Positions 46,598 to 56,413 of a stretch of 64,000 nucleotides of DNA are shown here, in pieces. Every line of letters begins with the position of its first letter. The stretch's first letter is position 1. Under the pieces are notes generated by a model. The model had not been told where the DNA came from and made no database searches. It was given only the letters and a program-made list of their open reading frames with translations. The position numbers and the translations under genes are program-made. Source of the stretch: Anaerosporobacter faecicola. Its GTDB lineage: Bacteria; Bacillota; Clostridia; Lachnospirales; Lachnospiraceae. Location of the stretch: positions 124,001-188,000 of the forward strand of contig NZ_JAAQRO010000022.1 in assembly GCF_012070565.1 (NCBI RefSeq). The letters are read 5' to 3'.

Positions 46598-46855
46598 AAT
46601 GCTCCTTTCTATCTAAAAACATCTTAGCATTTTCTAAATATCTATGCCTTATATACGATTGACTTTTTTCTTTAAAAAGATTACAATTTTAATAATTATT
46701 TTAGCACATGATGAAGTATTTTTACATATTTATTTATATACCTTTTGTCGTTCTAATCGATTATATGAAGATACTTGTTTCAAAAGGTCATGTGTATTAT
46801 GGCGGAGAAACAATCGGCATTCTCCCCAAACATCATTTATTAAAGAGGTGATACT

Positions 46856-47200
46856 ATGGCTTCCAATTATTTAGATATTGTGACTACCGATGACGTTAAG
46901 AACAAAGTTCGTCAAGATATTCGCTTTCGTACGAACATGTTTGTATGGAAAGTAAAGTTTAATACCCCTCTGAATCCAAAATCTGTGAACAATGTGAATC
47001 TCTACGTAACGAACCAGAATCAAAAAACATTACAGACATCCATACGTTACGATACCGCAACGAATACCATAGAAGTAGAACCGTTAGAACCATATTCTGA
47101 AGCGGATGTCTATACACTGAATGTAACAACAAAGGTACAATCTAAGGGTGGGAAATACCTTCGCAGTCCCATCAAGATTAACTTTAAAATGAACAAGTAA
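46856..47200 (+). CDS. Small single-domain Ig-like (Big_5/SbsA-type) protein
   Basis: 114 residues. The sequence WKVKFNTPLNPKSVNNVNLYVTNQNQKTLQTSIRYDTATNTIEVEPLEPYSEADVYTLNVTTKV follows the strand pattern of SbsA-type bacterial Ig-like domains, usually found in surface-layer proteins. Here there is no signal peptide, no anchor and only this one domain. AGAGGTGA precedes the ATG. It lies 80 bases ahead of a lipoprotein on the same strand. Function unknown. Confidence 0.65.
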   Translation: MASNYLDIVTTDDVKNKVRQDIRFRTNMFVWKVKFNTPLNPKSVNNVNLYVTNQNQKTLQTSIRYDTATNTIEVEPLEPYSEADVYTLNVTTKVQSKGGKYLRSPIKINFKMNK

Positions 47201-47281
47201 TTCAGACTTATAATAATTCCCATAAATTAAGGATACACTAACATCAATTCTTGAAAATTCATAAAACTATGGAGGTATATT

Positions 47282-48511
47282 ATGAAAATTCATAAGCGAT
47301 GTTATGGTATCCTTATTCTTTTTCTTCTATCTACACTTTTTTGTTCCTGTACCAACGCGCAAAATTCAACTCAAGATGGCAACCAAAGTAGTGAATCTCC
47401 CCAAAATAATGGAGCAGTTCCGGGTACAGACGATCTAGATTCTGATGATTCCAATACGACAAAACCACTACCCGATGTTACACCAATTGAAGATGAATCC
47501 GTTCCCATCGGTACTCGAACCAATCCTCTCCCTTTGCATACAACCGCTCTATTCAATGGAAATAACACACTTTTTGATACCTATCAGGCAGAAATCACCC
47601 TCTTAGAGGTTATACGAGGGAACGAAGCCTATCAGATGGCGATGGGCGCAAATTCCTATAACTCAGAACCAGCCGAGGGAAAAGAATATCTTTTTGCAAA
47701 ATTTCGGATTCGTGCATTGTCTTCCCAAGAGGATGCCGTTATTGATATTAACAGCGCTTCCTTTACGGTTGTAAGTGAAAATGGAAAAACATATGATGCA
47801 TTTACTTCAGTTAGTGGATTAAAACCGACTCTACAGGAAATGTATGCAGGTGGTACCCAAGAAGGATATGCTTATTTTGAAGTTGATGAGGATGACCAAT
47901 ACCCTAATCTGGTCTTTTTAGAACGAAATAATAACGGAATCTGGTTTTCTACAGATCCAAATGCTGCTTTGGCAGAAGGTAGTACTGTTTATGTTCCAGC
48001 TGAAAGTATTCCCAAACAAGATACTACCAATGCTACTCTTGGTTCTAGATTAAATCCCTTTTCCATTGGTGAACAAGCAACATTTAATGGGCTAGAAACA
48101 GTATTCGATACCTATCAAGCCAATCTAACACTAACCGAAATAAATCGCGGAGAGGAAGCGCTTGCTCTCGTAACCAAAGCCAATTCCTATAACGACCTTC
48201 CTTCAGAGGGAATGGAATATCTACTTGCACTTTTTGAGGTAACGGCCACCGATTCCGTGGATGACGCAAAAATTGAAATCAATTCTGCTAACTTCGAGTT
48301 AGTAAGTAGCGCCGGAATTAAATATGATGATTTTGTATCCATTGCAGGACTTGAACCTACGCTCACTGATATGTATACAGGGAATACCCAACAAGGGTAT
48401 GTGTGCTTCCTTGTTAGCAAGGATGATACTAACCCAACCATAGTTTTTCTTGAACGAAATGAGCAAGGAATCTGGTTTTCCTGCAAAGGTTCGGGTGTCA
48501 ATAGCCCTTAG
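47282..48511 (+). CDS. Lipoprotein with internal duplication, 3' end inside a repeat element
   Basis: 409 residues. The signal ends LFCSC with a lipobox Cys near 23. Two copies of a DUF4352-like beta-sandwich domain of about 150 residues follow (near 75-225 and 255-400). They share NP, LFDTYQAE/VFDTYQAN, NSYN, EGKEYLFA/EGMEYLLA, NSASF/NSANF and FLERN...GIWFS. The last seven or so residues (GSGVNSP) and the stop codon come from the repeat element starting at 48488, so the natural C-terminus may have been slightly longer or different. A Ser/Asp/Asn-rich linker follows the lipobox. Confidence 0.78.
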   Translation: MKIHKRCYGILILFLLSTLFCSCTNAQNSTQDGNQSSESPQNNGAVPGTDDLDSDDSNTTKPLPDVTPIEDESVPIGTRTNPLPLHTTALFNGNNTLFDTYQAEITLLEVIRGNEAYQMAMGANSYNSEPAEGKEYLFAKFRIRALSSQEDAVIDINSASFTVVSENGKTYDAFTSVSGLKPTLQEMYAGGTQEGYAYFEVDEDDQYPNLVFLERNNNGIWFSTDPNAALAEGSTVYVPAESIPKQDTTNATLGSRLNPFSIGEQATFNGLETVFDTYQANLTLTEINRGEEALALVTKANSYNDLPSEGMEYLLALFEVTATDSVDDAKIEINSANFELVSSAGIKYDDFVSIAGLEPTLTDMYTGNTQQGYVCFLVSKDDTNPTIVFLERNEQGIWFSCKGSGVNSP

Positions 48512-48760
48512 TAAACTTTATTTCGTTAATTTGCACAAACATTAGCTAATCTCATGTAATACAGGACATAGTTTGATGAGCAACTGTATGAAGTCGTTGG
48601 TACTTTGGCTCTGTACTTTAGAGCCTTATGTACCACTACGAACTTCAGCGGGGCGAGAGCGTGCCCAGAGTGAACTATGTCCTGTATTACATGTTAGACA
48701 AACTTAAATTGTGCAAATTGACAGACCTCAAAATAAATAAGGGCTTTTGACACCCGAACC
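48488..48760 (+). mobile_element. MITE-like palindromic element, copy 2
   Basis: 273 bases with 23-base terminal inverted repeats (22 of 23 matching) starting GGTTCGGGTGTCAATAGCCC. It is in inverse orientation to copy 1 (7301-7575). The stretch of about 100 bases around the CATGTAATACAGGACATAGT arm and the GGCTCT hairpin is identical in the two copies. The differences cluster in short patches elsewhere. No clear target duplication flanks it. It overlaps the end of the lipoprotein gene and stops just short of the histidine kinase gene end. Confidence 0.78.
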
Positions 48761-48781
48761 CTACAAATAAAGCACGCTCTG

Positions 48782-50098
48782 CTATGCCTCTCGAACAACG
48801 ATCATAAAGCTCATGGAATCAGGGGTATTCTCCGCATAGATCTCGCCTTTCATCTGCTGCATAAGATTTTTGCATATGTATAGGCCAAGACCATACCCTT
48901 GTTTTTCATGTGCATTGTTGCCTCTCCAAAAGCTTTCAAACATGTGAACAAACTCTGTATTCGGAACTGGGATTCCACTATTGGTAATCTGAATAATCTG
49001 ACAATACTCTTCTTCAAAGAAAGATATGGTAATGCTTCCTTTGTCCCCGTACTTAATCGCATTCTCCAAAACATTTTCAACGACTTCAATAAGACAATCC
49101 TTATCGCCTAACACCATACAGGAAGGCACTTCTTGTATCGTCAAATCTATATAATATCGCTTACATCGTTCTACATAACTGGAACGAATCGATGCAATAA
49201 CCTCCTCCAATAAAAAAGATTCTTCCCTTACCGTTCGCGAACATAACTGGTTCCTTGATACATGCACAATCTCCGATACATAATTTTGAATCACCATCGT
49301 TTTTTCCAAAATCTGTTCCAGTGCTTCGTTTTGTTTTTCCTTTGTATCATATAACCCTTCCTTCAAGGCTTGTGTATATAAGGTAATCATACTAAGTGGC
49401 GTCTTAATATCATGGGAAAGAGATGCTACCATTGTCTTTTTCTCCTTTTCCAATTCCATTTCTTTTTTCTTATGATCTTCCATTGTCTCACGAAGCATAT
49501 TGATTCCCCAAAGGAACTTCCCAAAGTAACGATTTTTATTCTCCTTCATTTCCTGTTTTAGATGCCCGCGTGCAAGATCATATGGCATATTCTTTATCAT
49601 TTGAAATGGCTGCAAGATTTCCTTCTTAACATGCACTAGAAGCCAGACGATGAGCAAAAGTACTGCTCCACTTAGAAAGAACCAATAGTAGTATATTGTA
49701 CCATTGGAAGAACTCTCTACTTGTTTCACTTCAAATCGTATAAAGTATCCCTGTCCATCATTCAGTTGAACAAATCGTGTAAGATATTCTGTCTCCTGAT
49801 TTCCTGTAGATGCATCCAAAAATGTTTCTAATTGTTCTACATCTTCTTTTTGTTTTGTATTTTCTTTTTGAACTGCAACTTGTTGAATGTAGGGTGTACT
49901 CTCAGCATCGACAATCCAACTGTCAAGTTCCTCGATATCTTCTTTTGTTTTCACCTGTTCTAGTAGACGATTAATCACAATCTGATACGGTTTGCCTTGT
50001 TTCTTTTCATGCCCTCCTTGGAGAACAATGACACCTCCAATTGTAATGAGCAACCATACCACAACGACCCAGATGAATAACTTATCATACCTTTTCAT
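48782..50098 (-). CDS. Sensor histidine kinase
   Basis: 438 residues. Two membrane helices (residues about 6-27 and 160-178) bound an extracellular sensor of about 130 residues. A HAMP-like linker leads to the phospho-acceptor SHDIKTPLSM (near residue 236) and an ATPase domain (N box NVLENAIKYGDKG, G box GYGLGLYICKNLMQQMKG). The ATG ending at 50098 follows GGAGAGG. It is 66 bases downstream of its response regulator. The ligand is unknown; there is no bacitracin-type short sensor. Confidence 0.9.
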   Translation of the reverse strand: MKRYDKLFIWVVVVWLLITIGGVIVLQGGHEKKQGKPYQIVINRLLEQVKTKEDIEELDSWIVDAESTPYIQQVAVQKENTKQKEDVEQLETFLDASTGNQETEYLTRFVQLNDGQGYFIRFEVKQVESSSNGTIYYYWFFLSGAVLLLIVWLLVHVKKEILQPFQMIKNMPYDLARGHLKQEMKENKNRYFGKFLWGINMLRETMEDHKKKEMELEKEKKTMVASLSHDIKTPLSMITLYTQALKEGLYDTKEKQNEALEQILEKTMVIQNYVSEIVHVSRNQLCSRTVREESFLLEEVIASIRSSYVERCKRYYIDLTIQEVPSCMVLGDKDCLIEVVENVLENAIKYGDKGSITISFFEEEYCQIIQITNSGIPVPNTEFVHMFESFWRGNNAHEKQGYGLGLYICKNLMQQMKGEIYAENTPDSMSFMIVVREA

Positions 50099-50164
50099 GG
50101 TTCCATCGCCTCTCCACCTTCTGTTCTTCCTTTGCAAAATCCATAAACCTTCTTACTCGTCTCT

Positions 50165-50854
50165 TTATAGTACTTCCGTATAGCAGTATTTATATCCAAC
50201 TCCCCATACCGTAAGGATTCTCTTTGCTTTCTTGGGATTTTCTTCAATCTTTTCTCTTAACTTATTGATATGTACAGTTAACGTGGAAGGCTCACTAAAA
50301 CTGTCACTCCCCCATATTTTCTGAAATACCCATTCTTTCTGTAATGTCTTTCCTCCATTTTCTAAGAAAAGAACCAGTAACTCATACTCCTTCTTTGTCA
50401 TTGTTAACAATATACCATTCTTTGTTACGGTCATTGCTGTCTTATTGATTTCCAGATCACCATCTCGCAACAATTCCTGCTTGGTGTCTGTCCCATAACT
50501 TCTTCGCATAAGCCCTTTCACTTTCGCCAACATAATGTCTATGTCAAAGGGTTTCTCTATGTAATCATCTGCACCTAATTCTAGACCAGCTAATTGGTCT
50601 TCTTTATCCACTTTTGCACTCATAATGATAATCGGTATATTCTCTTTTTCACGAATTAAACGGCATACACCGAATCCATCCAGATGCGGCAACATAATAT
50701 CCAGCAAAACTAAGCGAACTGGCGAACTTTGAAAATACCGTATGCCTTCTTCTCCTGACTTAGCATGATAAACAATATAGCCATCCCGCTTCAAAAAATC
50801 ACAAAGTAATGTACCAAGCTCCAGATTATCCTCAATTATAAGAATGTCTGTCAT
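50165..50854 (-). CDS. Response regulator, OmpR/PhoB family
   Basis: 229 residues. The receiver domain has the acidic pair EDN near residue 8, phospho-acceptor Asp in LLDIMLPHLDG near 53, and Lys in the IEKPFDID motif near 103. The C-terminal winged helix (LTMTKKEYELLVLFLENGG; EPSTLTVHINKLREKIE) binds DNA. GGAGGTAG precedes the ATG. It is co-oriented with and precedes the histidine kinase. Targets are unknown; the ABC exporter at 52687-55854 is a candidate by proximity only. Confidence 0.92.
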   Translation of the reverse strand: MTDILIIEDNLELGTLLCDFLKRDGYIVYHAKSGEEGIRYFQSSPVRLVLLDIMLPHLDGFGVCRLIREKENIPIIIMSAKVDKEDQLAGLELGADDYIEKPFDIDIMLAKVKGLMRRSYGTDTKQELLRDGDLEINKTAMTVTKNGILLTMTKKEYELLVLFLENGGKTLQKEWVFQKIWGSDSFSEPSTLTVHINKLREKIEENPKKAKRILTVWGVGYKYCYTEVL

Positions 50855-50918
50855 TGTACTACCTCCTTCACCAATTTCTATCTTTCGTAACTACGTTATA
50901 CTCATGAAACAGCCGTTT

Positions 50919-51488
50919 CTATTGGGCTTTTATTACTATACAGACAAACTCCCCTAGATCTGTTTCGTATTGTTCTGTAAGGACATCATATCCGCGCTCT
51001 TTGTATTGCATATAGTCCTCCACATTCAATAAATCTCTGGTCGTAATATTGGGATTCGTTTCTGGGCAACGACAGAACCCATTAATCCATAACAAACCAT
51101 CGGGGGTCAGATGGGAAAGCAGTTCCCCCACAATCTCCTGCGTAAGACGATAATGATTCACTACAATCGTTTGAAACATTCCCAATGGTACAAAGGTATC
51201 TCTACATTGGCAATCACCTTGCACCGTAGCAATCGTAACCCCTGCTTCTTTTGCTAACTCCCGAAGATGCGTAATTGCCACTCTACTAAAATCAAGTGCC
51301 GTCACGGAATATCCTAAGGAAGCAAGATAGATTGCGTTCCTTCCTTGCCCGCATGCAACATCTAGTACAGGACCTGGTAACAACCGATTTTCCCACGCAA
51401 CTAACTTTTCCTCTGGTTTTCCTAGACGTTTTTCTCTACCAGAAAAACGATCATCCCACCAGTTTTCATTTCCCATATAAATTGCCAT
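50919..51488 (-). CDS. SAM-dependent methyltransferase, TehB-like class I
   Basis: 189 residues. The class I methyltransferase core has the glycine-rich motif VLDVACGQGRNAIYLASLGY near residue 41 and the acidic ALDFS loop at its end, with GDCQCRD later. The opening WWDDRFS is typical of TehB-like or related small methyltransferases. The substrate is unknown; tellurite or selenium methylation is only suggested by family. AGGAG precedes the ATG. It has a single Cys pair in the QCRD region. Confidence 0.8.
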   Translation of the reverse strand: MAIYMGNENWWDDRFSGREKRLGKPEEKLVAWENRLLPGPVLDVACGQGRNAIYLASLGYSVTALDFSRVAITHLRELAKEAGVTIATVQGDCQCRDTFVPLGMFQTIVVNHYRLTQEIVGELLSHLTPDGLLWINGFCRCPETNPNITTRDLLNVEDYMQYKERGYDVLTEQYETDLGEFVCIVIKAQ

Positions 51489-51722
51489 ATGTACTCCTTT
51501 CGTTGCCCGTCTCTTTGAAAATGATGCTTTTCATCTACTATTCCATTGATTGACTTTTTCGCTTTTTCATGGTACTACTATAACAGAACAAAGTGTGCTT
51601 TGTTCACTAACTAATTTTAATACTCATAGCATAGCAAATCTTAAATTACATGTCAAAACCTATGCGTACACGAATAAAATGAAAGGACTGTTGGTATACA
51701 ACAGCCCCTCTTGGAGGTACAT

Positions 51723-52667
51723 ATGGATAATTTCATCTTTAGTTTAAACGCTACAATACCAATCTTTCTTGTTATTATACTGGGTTGGATTCTTATGCAA
51801 ACGCATATGTTGAATAGAGAATTCACTTCCGTTGCAGATAAATTTGTATTTAAAATTGCTCTCCCCTGCTTACTTTTTAAAGATATTGCTACTGCAAACT
51901 TGAAGGAAACTTTTGATCTATCCTTTGTCTTGTTTTGTATGATCGTTACGACAATAATGTTTCTTACTACTTGGTTACTTGCAGACTTATTCATGAAAGA
52001 CAAAACAATGACAGGAGCCTTTATTCAAGCCAGTGTACGGGGAAGCAGTGCCGTTCTTGGTATTGCATTCGTTCAGAATATCTATGGAAATTCGGGTATG
52101 GCACCGATGATGATTGTGGCATCTGTTCCACTCTATAACATTTTTTCGGTTATTATACTAACTTTCCATTCTAATGATGTCGTCAAAGATAAAAATCGAA
52201 TTCGAACTGCCTGTATGAATGTTGCAAAAAATCCCATTATATTATCCATATTCGCTGCTCTTTTAATTGCAATTTCGGGTCTCTCAGTTCCAGCTATACC
52301 GCTTAAAGCAATCTCTAGCGTTGCTTCTACCGCTACCCCTCTTGCACTCTTAGTAGTTGGTGCTACTTTTGAAGGAAAAAAGGCAATCAAGAAAATCAAG
52401 CCCACTGCGGTTGCTACTTTTATCAAACTGGTTTTACTTCCAACCCTATTCTTGCCCTTTGCCTATTGGTTTGGATTTCGTGATAGTGAACTGGTGGCAA
52501 TCTTAGTTATGTTAGCCTCCCCAACTACCGTAACCTGCTACATTATGGCAAAGAACATGAATAACGATGCGGTTCTCTCATCCAGTGTAGTCGTAACAGC
52601 TACCTTATTCTCCTCCATTACCTTAACATTCTGGGTTTACCTACTGCGTACCTTGGGCTTAATCTGA
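51723..52667 (+). CDS. AEC-family (auxin efflux carrier-like) transporter
   Basis: 314 residues with about ten hydrophobic helices and the two-half layout of the AEC/bile-acid transporter superfamily. Conserved features are NATIPIFLVIILGWILMQ at the N-terminus, ASVRGSSAVLGIAFVQNIYG near 105 and the final MLASPTTVTCYIMAKNM near 270. Members carry small carboxylates such as malate in bacteria. The ATG at 51723 follows GGAGG. It is a single gene, opposed to its neighbours. Confidence 0.85.
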   Translation: MDNFIFSLNATIPIFLVIILGWILMQTHMLNREFTSVADKFVFKIALPCLLFKDIATANLKETFDLSFVLFCMIVTTIMFLTTWLLADLFMKDKTMTGAFIQASVRGSSAVLGIAFVQNIYGNSGMAPMMIVASVPLYNIFSVIILTFHSNDVVKDKNRIRTACMNVAKNPIILSIFAALLIAISGLSVPAIPLKAISSVASTATPLALLVVGATFEGKKAIKKIKPTAVATFIKLVLLPTLFLPFAYWFGFRDSELVAILVMLASPTTVTCYIMAKNMNNDAVLSSSVVVTATLFSSITLTFWVYLLRTLGLI

Positions 52668-52686
52668 TGCAGAAGATTCGTGGTTC

Positions 52687-53460
52687 TTACCACCCCATAT
52701 CCATCAGCCAACTGTTCAACGTACGCTCCCGTTCCTTAATTGTTATTTCATCCGTATACTTACCCAAGGTAAATGCTCCTTGTATGTTACCATCTTCCAT
52801 ATAAAGAACCTTATCCGATTTAGCCGCTACTTTCACATCATGCGTCACTAATAATATGGTAGTCCCGGTCTTATTGACCAGATTGAATTGATTCATCACT
52901 TCTTTTGCTGATTTTGAATTCAATGCTCCTGTTGGTTCATCTGCAAATAATACTTTCGGATCATTCATCAATGCTCTGCAGATACATGCCCGTTGTAATT
53001 GTCCACCAGAAACCTCTGTTATATCATGATCAGCAATATCAATAATATCCAACTGTTTCATTAATGCAATTGCTTTTTCTCGCTTCTGTTTTCGCTGTTC
53101 TTTCGTTTTCCCTGCTTCACTATGATAGGAAGCAAGCACAATATTATCTAATATGGATAGGTTCCGTAGCATATGCATCTGTTGAAATACAAACCCCATC
53201 TCATTTAATCGTAAGTTAGCTAATTCATTCTCCCCAAATTGACTTACCAGTTTCCCTCCAAAATTCACCTCACCAGCTGTCATTTTATCCATACCACTGA
53301 CTGTATATAGCAAGGTGGATTTACCGGATCCCGAAGGTCCCATAACGGATATGAACTCTCCCTTATGCACCTCAAAACTAACATTTCTTAATACATTATT
53401 CTGATTTTTATTCATAATATATGTCTTACATAAATTACTTACCTTCATTACCGTTTCCAT
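52687..53460 (-). CDS. ABC transporter ATPase, MacB/LolD type
   Basis: 257 residues. Walker A GPSGSGKST near 45, Q-loop, signature VSGGQLQR near 155, Walker B VLFADEPTGALNS and switch His in LLVTHD are intact. The short linker pattern and the GALNSKSAKEVMNQF stretch are typical of LolD/MacB/FtsE-type ATPases that drive an FtsX-like partner. The ATG ending at 53460 follows GGAG 8 bases upstream. It follows its permease gene after 18 bases. Confidence 0.9.
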   Translation of the reverse strand: METVMKVSNLCKTYIMNKNQNNVLRNVSFEVHKGEFISVMGPSGSGKSTLLYTVSGMDKMTAGEVNFGGKLVSQFGENELANLRLNEMGFVFQQMHMLRNLSILDNIVLASYHSEAGKTKEQRKQKREKAIALMKQLDIIDIADHDITEVSGGQLQRACICRALMNDPKVLFADEPTGALNSKSAKEVMNQFNLVNKTGTTILLVTHDVKVAAKSDKVLYMEDGNIQGAFTLGKYTDEITIKERERTLNSWLMDMGW

Positions 53461-53478
53461 TCTCTTCACTCCTCTTTT

Positions 53479-55854
53479 TTACTCTTGGTTATTGATCTCC
53501 CAGATTTTTATTTTCTTAATCTGTCCCATACTACATACTGCTGCAAGGGTAGTTACTGACAGTAGAAAAATTGGTATACCAATATACACTTGCAAAGGTT
53601 TTGTCATAATTAAGACTTTTTCCGCTCCGGCAAACTTAAATACTAAACCTACCAATGCATTTCCTACCGTATTGGATATGACCGTACCAAGGGCGATGGA
53701 AAGTAATAAAATGATTAAGATTCTACTTAACTGCCACAAGCGTATGGATGCGTTTTTAAATCCAAGACTTTTTAGTATCGCCACTTCTGGTACTTCTTTT
53801 GTTAATAACATCTTTAGTAACAGACACGTAATCATGAACACTACACCTGCAACAATTGCCATTAACAGATGTATCATATCATCTACCGAATCTAGAAAAC
53901 TACCTAACATCGAAGATAGAAACTTCTGTGTTGTATGGAATTCCATCTCTGGAAACGCTTTTTGCAATTTATCAATATTGTCCTTGGTATCCTTTGTGTT
54001 AGGGAACTTACATGCCCACAGGAAGGATTGTTCATCTGGCATTGTGATTTCAGCCTGATTGGAAAGACGGAAACCATCCCCCATATTCATAACGGTTTGA
54101 TAAAGCGCAGTTACAACATATTCTGCTTTTTCTCCATTCACTTCTAGGAAGATGACATCCCCTAATCCTACGTTTAGATAGGCGGCTACTTGCTTCGTTA
54201 CTGCAATTTCATTCGCGAGTTTTGGAGCCTCTCCTTCAAGGTATGAATAGGCCTCTGCACCTTTTCCTATACTTCGATATCCTGCTATATTTTTGGAGCG
54301 ATCTTGATTTAGATTCATTAATTTTGCTGTCACACCATAATCCGCCCAAACATCTATTCCTGGTACAACTTCTTCAAATTCCCCTCGTAGATTTTCCACA
54401 TAATCGTCAACACTCTCCGTTTCTCCATCAAAAGACTCTATCTTAATATAGCAATCCATCTGTGCCAGCCCTAGCATCTCAATCATATTATTTGACTTTA
54501 GTGTATTCGCAGCGTTGATCGGTATGATCATAATGGTAGTTCCCAAAATGAATGTAATCATCATTACAACAAATCGCTTTCCGTTAGCAAACAGATCACT
54601 TATTCCTAAGAATACTGGTATCTTAAGCCTCGTCTTCTGCAAATTGGGAAAATGTTTAATTGAATGAAACCGCTCCCCTGTACTCCCCTGGCGTATTGCA
54701 ACCATTACAGAAAATTTTCGAATCTTCTTTGTACACCTATAGCAGAACAATATAGTTAACAGAATAACAAGACAAACACCAAATAGACTCAACAGAATCT
54801 TTAGGTGGTCATCACCAAGCAATAGGTAATTCTTAAGTGATCCCAACATGACAACTGATAAGGGAATGCTAATAAAGAAACCTATAACGCCACCAATAAC
54901 AGAGAGAAACAGATATTTTACAAGATAGATTCTCCTTATTGGTCGTTCTTTCAAACCAATTGCTTTCATTATACCGATTTCTTTATATTCTTCCTGCAAG
55001 GTAAATACAATCGTAAATCGCAGAATCATGAAGGCAATCGCAATCAAGATGATACTCACAACCATAATAATTCCAGCCACTAACATATTGGAAACATACT
55101 CAAAACCAACAAGGTTTTTGGTAAAATTAAATCCCTGTGTAACAGAATAATCCAAATCTGTAATCTGCTGAACAAGTTCCTCTGAGGTAGTTCCCTCCTT
55201 TACCTTAAAATTCAACACCTCTCCTTTGTTGCTAGCCCCGACTTCCTGTACAATTTGTTCGTAATCCTGATCCGTAAGAAAATACCTCTTTGCCCCCAAC
55301 ATCTCTGACCCGAAGGCAATATCTTTTACAAGATGAGCAATCGTAAAGGTATAGGATTTCCCTTCAATGGTGATTTTAATCTGATCTCCAATGTTCATAT
55401 TCCTTCGTTCATTCGTGAACCTTGGAATCGCAATCTCCCCAGGTTCTAATACCAATGCCTCATCCATCTCATCAAACACTTTATTGTAGTTCGTTGGAAT
55501 CTTTTGCAGCCAGCTCCACATTAGAACTCCGCTTTGTTCCTTTTTGCCATCCTGTGTCTGAATATCGGAATCTTTTACTATTACATATGGCTCCGTTTCC
55601 ACAACTTTATAGAGAGATTCTTCTTGAGAATCCAGACTTTTAAGAAGCTTATCTCCCTCCCCGTATTTATTACATAATTGAATCACATCTGCTATATTGG
55701 ATTTATCTATGGAATAATCAATTGCTGTAACCGTTGAGTAGAAGACACTCATACTCGCTCCAATCAATGCAGATGATAAGATTAAGAATAATAACAAAAT
55801 AATGTTCATTGCTTTTTTTCTTTGCAAATCTTTTTTTATTATTTTAAAGAACAT
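53479..55854 (-). CDS. FtsX-like ABC permease
   Basis: 791 residues with two FtsX-type halves. There is an N-terminal helix (residues 18-36), a large extracellular MacB-like domain to about 250, three helices, a second membrane cluster near 425, a further extracellular domain, and three C-terminal helices. LQEEYKEIGIMKAIGLKERPIRRIYLVKYL and TKEVPEVAILKSLGFKNASIRLWQLSR are the coupling-helix repeats. With its ATPase it probably exports peptides or lipid-linked substrates or relays envelope stress. GGAGAGG precedes the ATG. Confidence 0.88.
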   Translation of the reverse strand: MFFKIIKKDLQRKKAMNIILLLFLILSSALIGASMSVFYSTVTAIDYSIDKSNIADVIQLCNKYGEGDKLLKSLDSQEESLYKVVETEPYVIVKDSDIQTQDGKKEQSGVLMWSWLQKIPTNYNKVFDEMDEALVLEPGEIAIPRFTNERRNMNIGDQIKITIEGKSYTFTIAHLVKDIAFGSEMLGAKRYFLTDQDYEQIVQEVGASNKGEVLNFKVKEGTTSEELVQQITDLDYSVTQGFNFTKNLVGFEYVSNMLVAGIIMVVSIILIAIAFMILRFTIVFTLQEEYKEIGIMKAIGLKERPIRRIYLVKYLFLSVIGGVIGFFISIPLSVVMLGSLKNYLLLGDDHLKILLSLFGVCLVILLTILFCYRCTKKIRKFSVMVAIRQGSTGERFHSIKHFPNLQKTRLKIPVFLGISDLFANGKRFVVMMITFILGTTIMIIPINAANTLKSNNMIEMLGLAQMDCYIKIESFDGETESVDDYVENLRGEFEEVVPGIDVWADYGVTAKLMNLNQDRSKNIAGYRSIGKGAEAYSYLEGEAPKLANEIAVTKQVAAYLNVGLGDVIFLEVNGEKAEYVVTALYQTVMNMGDGFRLSNQAEITMPDEQSFLWACKFPNTKDTKDNIDKLQKAFPEMEFHTTQKFLSSMLGSFLDSVDDMIHLLMAIVAGVVFMITCLLLKMLLTKEVPEVAILKSLGFKNASIRLWQLSRILIILLLSIALGTVISNTVGNALVGLVFKFAGAEKVLIMTKPLQVYIGIPIFLLSVTTLAAVCSMGQIKKIKIWEINNQE

Positions 55855-56059
55855 GATATTTACTCCTCTCCTTAGATAAGCGCTTTGCGCAGGTCTTTCC
55901 TGCTATAAGAAATGTAAGTAATCCATTAGCTAATAACCCTAGCCATACCTCTTCATTCTTTCTACCAGCCTTACACAAATGATAAATATACTTGCATTCC
56001 CTATTGAGATAAAGCAGAGATTGGATACAACATTTCGTTGTTACGATCGATGTACTCAT
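55844..56059 (-). CDS. Possible small membrane protein upstream of the permease
   Basis: A 71-residue open frame overlapping the permease start by 11 bases. The last 40 residues contain a hydrophobic stretch VWLGLLANGLLTFLIAG followed by a basic end. There is no ribosome-binding site ahead of the ATG, so it may be chance. The downstream gene's AGGAG site lies in its 3' end. Confidence 0.25.
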   Translation of the reverse strand: MSTSIVTTKCCIQSLLYLNRECKYIYHLCKAGRKNEEVWLGLLANGLLTFLIAGKTCAKRLSKERSKYHVL

Positions 56060-56127
56060 TCTAACATGCTAATTATTAAATAATCCTTAAATAAATTATT
56101 TTTATAATAAAGTTTTCGATGAACAAT

Positions 56128-56212
56128 CTATGTCCTGTATTACATGTTAGACAAACTTAAATGTGTAAGTTGACGGGCCTCAAAATAAATAAGGGCTTTT
56201 GACACCCAAACC
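56128..56212 (+). repeat. Fragment of the palindromic element (right end only)
   Basis: 85 bases matching the right end of the element in the orientation of copy 2 (ATGTCCTGTATTACATGTTA ... ending GGGCTTTTGACACCC). The core and left half are absent. It ends with CAGTATAGAAAAAA, as copy 1 does (TAGTATAGAAAAAA), just before the T-run of a terminator. The flanks 55860-56127 and 56290-56413 show nothing else. Confidence 0.75.
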
Positions 56213-56247
56213 ACAGTATAGAAAAAATCTCCTTGAATCATGACAAA

Positions 56248-56274
56248 AAGAACCCCGTATATATGGGGGTTCTT
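56248..56274 (-). terminator. Terminator of the peptide/nickel ABC operon
   Basis: AAGAACCCC pairs with GGGGTTCTT around a 9-base loop and is followed by T residues on the minus strand. Confidence 0.75.
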
Positions 56275-56413
56275 CTTCCCTTCATTCAAGAAGATTTGTA
56301 TTATTCTATTATTAAATTAAGAATTGCTAAAATACTACGTTACCAGTTTATTGTCATTCCATACCGAATATCTTTTAACAAATGCAATTGTAAAACATAA
56401 GTATGTTTTCATA

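Noticed and set aside
53492-54058. 188-residue plus-strand open frame opposite the FtsX permease
   Set aside because: Antisense shadow of a membrane protein gene; no ribosome site, no recognisable motif.
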